DNA of 17,646 bases, taken from assembly GCA_025201865.1 (NCBI GenBank), contig MU603153.1, positions 1 through 17,646 on the forward strand, given 5' to 3'. The notes beneath the pieces are model-generated. The model was given only the letters and a program-made list of their open reading frames with translations, ran no database searches and was not told the origin of the DNA. A program made the translations under genes and the position numbers. Below, piece by piece: positions 15,544-17,646 of this stretch. Positions within the stretch are counted from its first letter, which is position 1. Each line of letters begins with the position of its first letter. This DNA comes from Ramicandelaber brevisporus (Eukaryota; Kickxellomycota; Ramicandelaberales; Ramicandelaberaceae).

Positions 15544-16962
15544 TTAGTAATCACGGCGGAGCTTTTGTCCGTGTCCGTAGGTGTCATCAAGATGATACGG
15601 GAAGTAGTATTGAGGACGAGAAGGGTTGGCGGTCATCTTGTGGATGGTACGGGCCTTCTGCTGCTTGTTTTCGGCTTTTGGTTGAGTATATGTATACTCA
15701 GTCTCGGTGCTGTAGGAGTCAGTGTCGTAATTGCGGCCAGAGCGCTGAGCAGCAGCAGAGGTGGCAGCGGCAGAGGTAGAAGCGGCAGTTGGCTCCTGGG
15801 TAAGACGCGGGCTGTAGCGCTGGTTGCGGTTCAGGCGGTTACCGCGGTTACTGCGCTGGCGGGTAGCACGCTCAACAACAGCCTGCTTGATGGCTGAGCG
15901 AACAGCGCTAGGGACAGTGGAGACTGGTGGTGGGAGAGTTTGCTCCTTGGAAACGGGCTGGTCAATTGGACGGCTCTGGTCAGGCTTGGTGGTGCTGCTG
16001 TCATCAGATGGCTTGGTCGGCCAGAGGTCGTTGATAAGAGCTTGGAACTTGACAGCCATTTGCTTGAAGAACTGAACAACCTTCTTGCGAGCTCCGGCAT
16101 TCAATGAATCGGATGGATTGGTACCAGTGCTGGTGCTGGTTGTGGTCTCGGCGGATGCAGAGCGGCGCTTTGCCGAGCGCTGGGCCTTCTTGCCTGCCGA
16201 GCGGCGCTTTGGGGAACGGGTAGACTTCTTGTTGGAGGCAGAACGGCGCTTAGATGAGCGAGTAGACTTCTTGGTTGAGGTATTGCGACGCTTTGACGAA
16301 CGAGCGGACTTCTTGTTGGAGGTATTGCGACGCTTTGAAGAACGCTTCGATTTCTTGCCGGAGGAGCGTACCGACTTCTTCTTGGTGCCAGTGGATGGCT
16401 TCTTGGATGAACTGTCAGCTGACTTATCAGCATCGACGCTATCATGCTTACCAGAAGCTGGCTTCTTTGTGCGGCGAGTGGACTTCTTCTGCGTTGAACG
16501 ACGCTTAGTAGAGCCAGTTGGCTTCTTCTTGTCGGAATCATAGTCCTTCTTCTCGGCGCTGTTATCCTTCTTGGAAGAGCGGCTGGCCTTCTTGCTGGCA
16601 GCAGAACGCTTCTTGCGGCGAGCAGAGCGCTTCTTGGACGAAGTCTTCTTCTTCTTTTCAATGTGGTCTTGATCATGATTGTGGCTCGGGGAGCTGTGGT
16701 CGTGTTTGTGGTCCTCCTCATGAACGTGTTCAGCATCGTAACGGCGCTTCTTAACGGCCTTCTCCTCGGTAGCAGTAACGCCGCTGTTCTTGTATTCGGC
16801 GTAATAGCCAGAGTTGGTGGATGATTCGTCAGAGGAGTCAGAGTAACGCTTCTTGGCCACCTTGTTCTTCTCGTAGTCTTCAATTGGATAGGCGGCCGCA
16901 AACATGTTGCTGGCGATGGCCAAAACGGCCACCAGTGCGAGCGCAAAGCGGATGAAATGCAT
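15544..16962 (-). CDS. Secreted Lys/Arg/Ser-rich repeat protein with a His-rich cluster (unrecognised family)
   Basis: This 472-residue protein is of unknown function. A signal peptide is clear: MHFIRFALALVAVLAIAS, then cleavage after about Ala24. Dibasic sites follow (KKR at 37-39, KKRR at 71-74) and could be Kex2-type processing points. Residues 79-100 hold eight His in HxH pattern mixed with Asp/Glu, a likely metal-binding segment. Residues about 100-270 are extremely basic, ending in 14-residue units such as SSKRRNTSNKKSAR (208-271). SPKRR within them is like histone H1 tail motifs. A short, more ordinary segment (VVQFFKQMAVKFQALINDLW) may form an amphipathic helix. The C-terminus is Pro/Ser, then Tyr-rich. 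Lysine is almost always AAG with C-ending codons elsewhere, the same bias as RPL10, so expression is probably high. The ATG at 16962 is the first in frame, and the signal peptide begins exactly there. Possible roles are a spore or cell-wall component, a nucleic-acid- or membrane-binding secreted protein, or an effector. I cannot choose among these. Confidence 0.8.
   Translation of the reverse strand: MHFIRFALALVAVLAIASNMFAAAYPIEDYEKNKVAKKRYSDSSDESSTNSGYYAEYKNSGVTATEEKAVKKRRYDAEHVHEEDHKHDHSSPSHNHDQDHIEKKKKTSSKKRSARRKKRSAASKKASRSSKKDNSAEKKDYDSDKKKPTGSTKRRSTQKKSTRRTKKPASGKHDSVDADKSADSSSKKPSTGTKKKSVRSSGKKSKRSSKRRNTSNKKSARSSKRRNTSTKKSTRSSKRRSASNKKSTRSPKRRSAGKKAQRSAKRRSASAETTTSTSTGTNPSDSLNAGARKKVVQFFKQMAVKFQALINDLWPTKPSDDSSTTKPDQSRPIDQPVSKEQTLPPPVSTVPSAVRSAIKQAVVERATRQRSNRGNRLNRNQRYSPRLTQEPTAASTSAAATSAAAQRSGRNYDTDSYSTETEYTYTQPKAENKQQKARTIHKMTANPSRPQYYFPYHLDDTYGHGQKLRRDY
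16153..16341 (-). repeat. 42-bp coding tandem repeat (14-residue basic units)
   Basis: Units start at residues 208, 222, 236, 250 and 263 (the fourth is 13 residues and the last is partial). The core is S-S/P/A-K-R-R-N/S-T/A-S-N/T-K-K-S-A/T-R. Units differ at the DNA level by synonymous changes (CGT/CGC, TCT/TCA), so the repeat is not brand new. Looser versions of the motif extend back to about residue 105. Confidence 0.85.
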
Positions 16963-17590
16963 AGGTGCGAGGAATGCAGAGTATTGTGCAGAAAAGTATG
17001 ATGCGTGCGGGTATGAATGCAAACGGAGGGAAGGTGCAAGGGTGCAGAAAGTGACAAGAGTGATAGTAAGACGGTGTGTGTGTGAGTGTGCAACGAGGAA
17101 GCAACGAACGCAAAAAGGGACGGCGGCTGGATTGTGAATGAGAGGCGGCTATTTGAAAGCCTCGTAACCACGACTCCGCTCTTTTCACCATTGGTTGTGG
17201 CTTTTCAGAAAAGGTGAGCAGTGAGAATGAGCATCGGGTAACTTAAGTAGCTCCCAAGTGGTCCGAGTTCATCTTGCTAGACCATTAGATATGGCATAAT
17301 CGAGCGGGGTACCTTTCTGGTCGGACTACTGCCCCCGATCCACCGCTTGGTCGCCGAATGCGGATCTCGGAGGATGCAGCGAAACAAGCGCTGTTTCAAA
17401 CGAGCGCAATGTAAACGAGCGGGATGGGCGGACGGGTGAGATATCAGGCTGTGCCAATGGTCGAGCGAGGAAGTTCCCCCGTGCAGACCAGACGAGCCCG
17501 ATGGTGCCGACCGACGCTGTGCGGTGAGAGCGAGCGCAGACCGCCGAGGCTGTGAATAGCCGACACGGGCGATTTGAAGGAGCTCGCGTC
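16963..17590. promoter_or_regulatory. Upstream region of the secreted-protein gene, GC-richer toward the right
   Basis: The - strand leader next to the start codon contains CA repeats (TG on the + strand at about 17073-17090). A CCAAT on the - strand lies at 17190-17194, about 230 bp before the ATG. No clear TATA box is seen. From about 17290 the sequence becomes GC-rich with several CGAGCG copies. ORFs here are non-ATG or lack protein-like composition. No tRNA, 5S rRNA or spliceosomal RNA signature was recognised. Confidence 0.4.
17301..17536 (+). repeat. Five dispersed copies of CGAGCG
   Basis: CGAGCG occurs at 17301, 17401, 17416, 17462 and 17531, all in the same orientation and with irregular spacing. 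Two copies 15 bp apart are preceded by AAA. I did not see this density elsewhere in the window. It may be a repeated regulatory site in a divergent promoter. Confidence 0.5.
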
Positions 17591-17646
17591 ATGGCCACGA
17601 TCGTGCAATCAATGCACCGTGAAGAAGCGAGCCTGCTGTTGTTGGT
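17591..17646 (+). CDS. Possible start of another + strand gene, cut by the window end
   Basis: An ATG at 17591 with G at -3 and G at +4 opens a frame that stays open to the window end (MATIVQSMHREEASLLLL, 18 full codons). That is too short to recognise. It would make the 628 bp to its left a divergent promoter shared with the secreted-protein gene. It could equally be a chance ATG. Confidence 0.15.
   Translation, partial: MATIVQSMHREEASLLLL

Noticed and set aside
16085-17171. Long overlapping ORFs on both strands (152 residues + strand; 356 residues - strand in another frame) over the secreted-protein gene
   Set aside because: They are mirror products of the repetitive, stop-poor basic-repeat codons. 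The frame with a signal peptide, AAG-biased lysine and a coherent layout is the real one.
17210-17360. Possible tRNA or 5S rRNA in the right-end region (GGTCCGAGTTCATC resembles a B box)
   Set aside because: No matching A box at the right distance, no foldable acceptor stem, and no 5S internal control pattern could be found by eye.
17326-17598. 90-residue - strand ORF at the right end
   Set aside because: It begins at GTG/ATG near the window end, has no recognisable motif, and stop-free length is expected in GC-rich DNA. It is left as unexplained upstream sequence.

Overview
The window looks like nuclear DNA from a fungus. It carries a U1 snRNP 70K protein, the eukaryotic ribosomal protein uL16 (RPL10), an alpha/beta-hydrolase epoxide hydrolase, a Tps2-type trehalose-6-phosphate phosphatase, a very large Msn2-like two-finger C2H2 regulator, and a secreted basic repeat protein. 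Every coding region reads as a single uninterrupted exon. Coding and non-coding DNA are both full of CAG/CAA, GGN, GCT, ACT, CTG and CA microsatellites. Because of the intron-poor coding regions and extreme polyQ content I favour an early-diverging (non-Dikarya) fungus, but that placement is inference with low confidence.

Layout: five genes lie head-to-tail on the + strand: U1-70K (227-1471), RPL10 (1780-2433), epoxide hydrolase (2788-3852), TPS2-like (5615-8992) and the C2H2 factor (9803-15019). The first three are compact, about 310-355 bp apart. The last two have long pyrimidine-rich leaders. The sixth gene, the secreted Lys/Arg/Ser-rich protein, is on the - strand (15544-16962) and converges on the C2H2 gene. 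The right end (about 16963-17646) is its GC-richer upstream region. It contains five copies of CGAGCG and possibly the first codons of another + strand gene.

Function: U1-70K (splicing) and RPL10 (translation) are housekeeping genes. The TPS2-like enzyme makes trehalose from trehalose-6-phosphate; its N-terminal synthase-like half lacks the lysine expected of an active synthase. The downstream C2H2 protein has the same base-contacting residues as yeast Msn2/Msn4 and is predicted to read the stress element AGGGG/CCCCT. Three CCCCT sites fall within about 175 bp of its own leader. A stress regulator next to a trehalose gene is suggestive, but co-regulation is not shown.

Most unusual points: (1) the secreted protein with a His-rich HxH cluster, putative dibasic processing sites and four to five 14-residue basic repeats resembling histone H1 or protamine tails; (2) a stretch of about 1.17 kb upstream of the TPS2-like start with no ATG at all, ending in a well-formed 3' splice site with an AG exclusion zone; (3) several short tandem repeats in leaders and 3' regions with 7, 6 or 10 bp periods; (4) a poly-leucine upstream ORF whose stop overlaps the epoxide hydrolase start codon.
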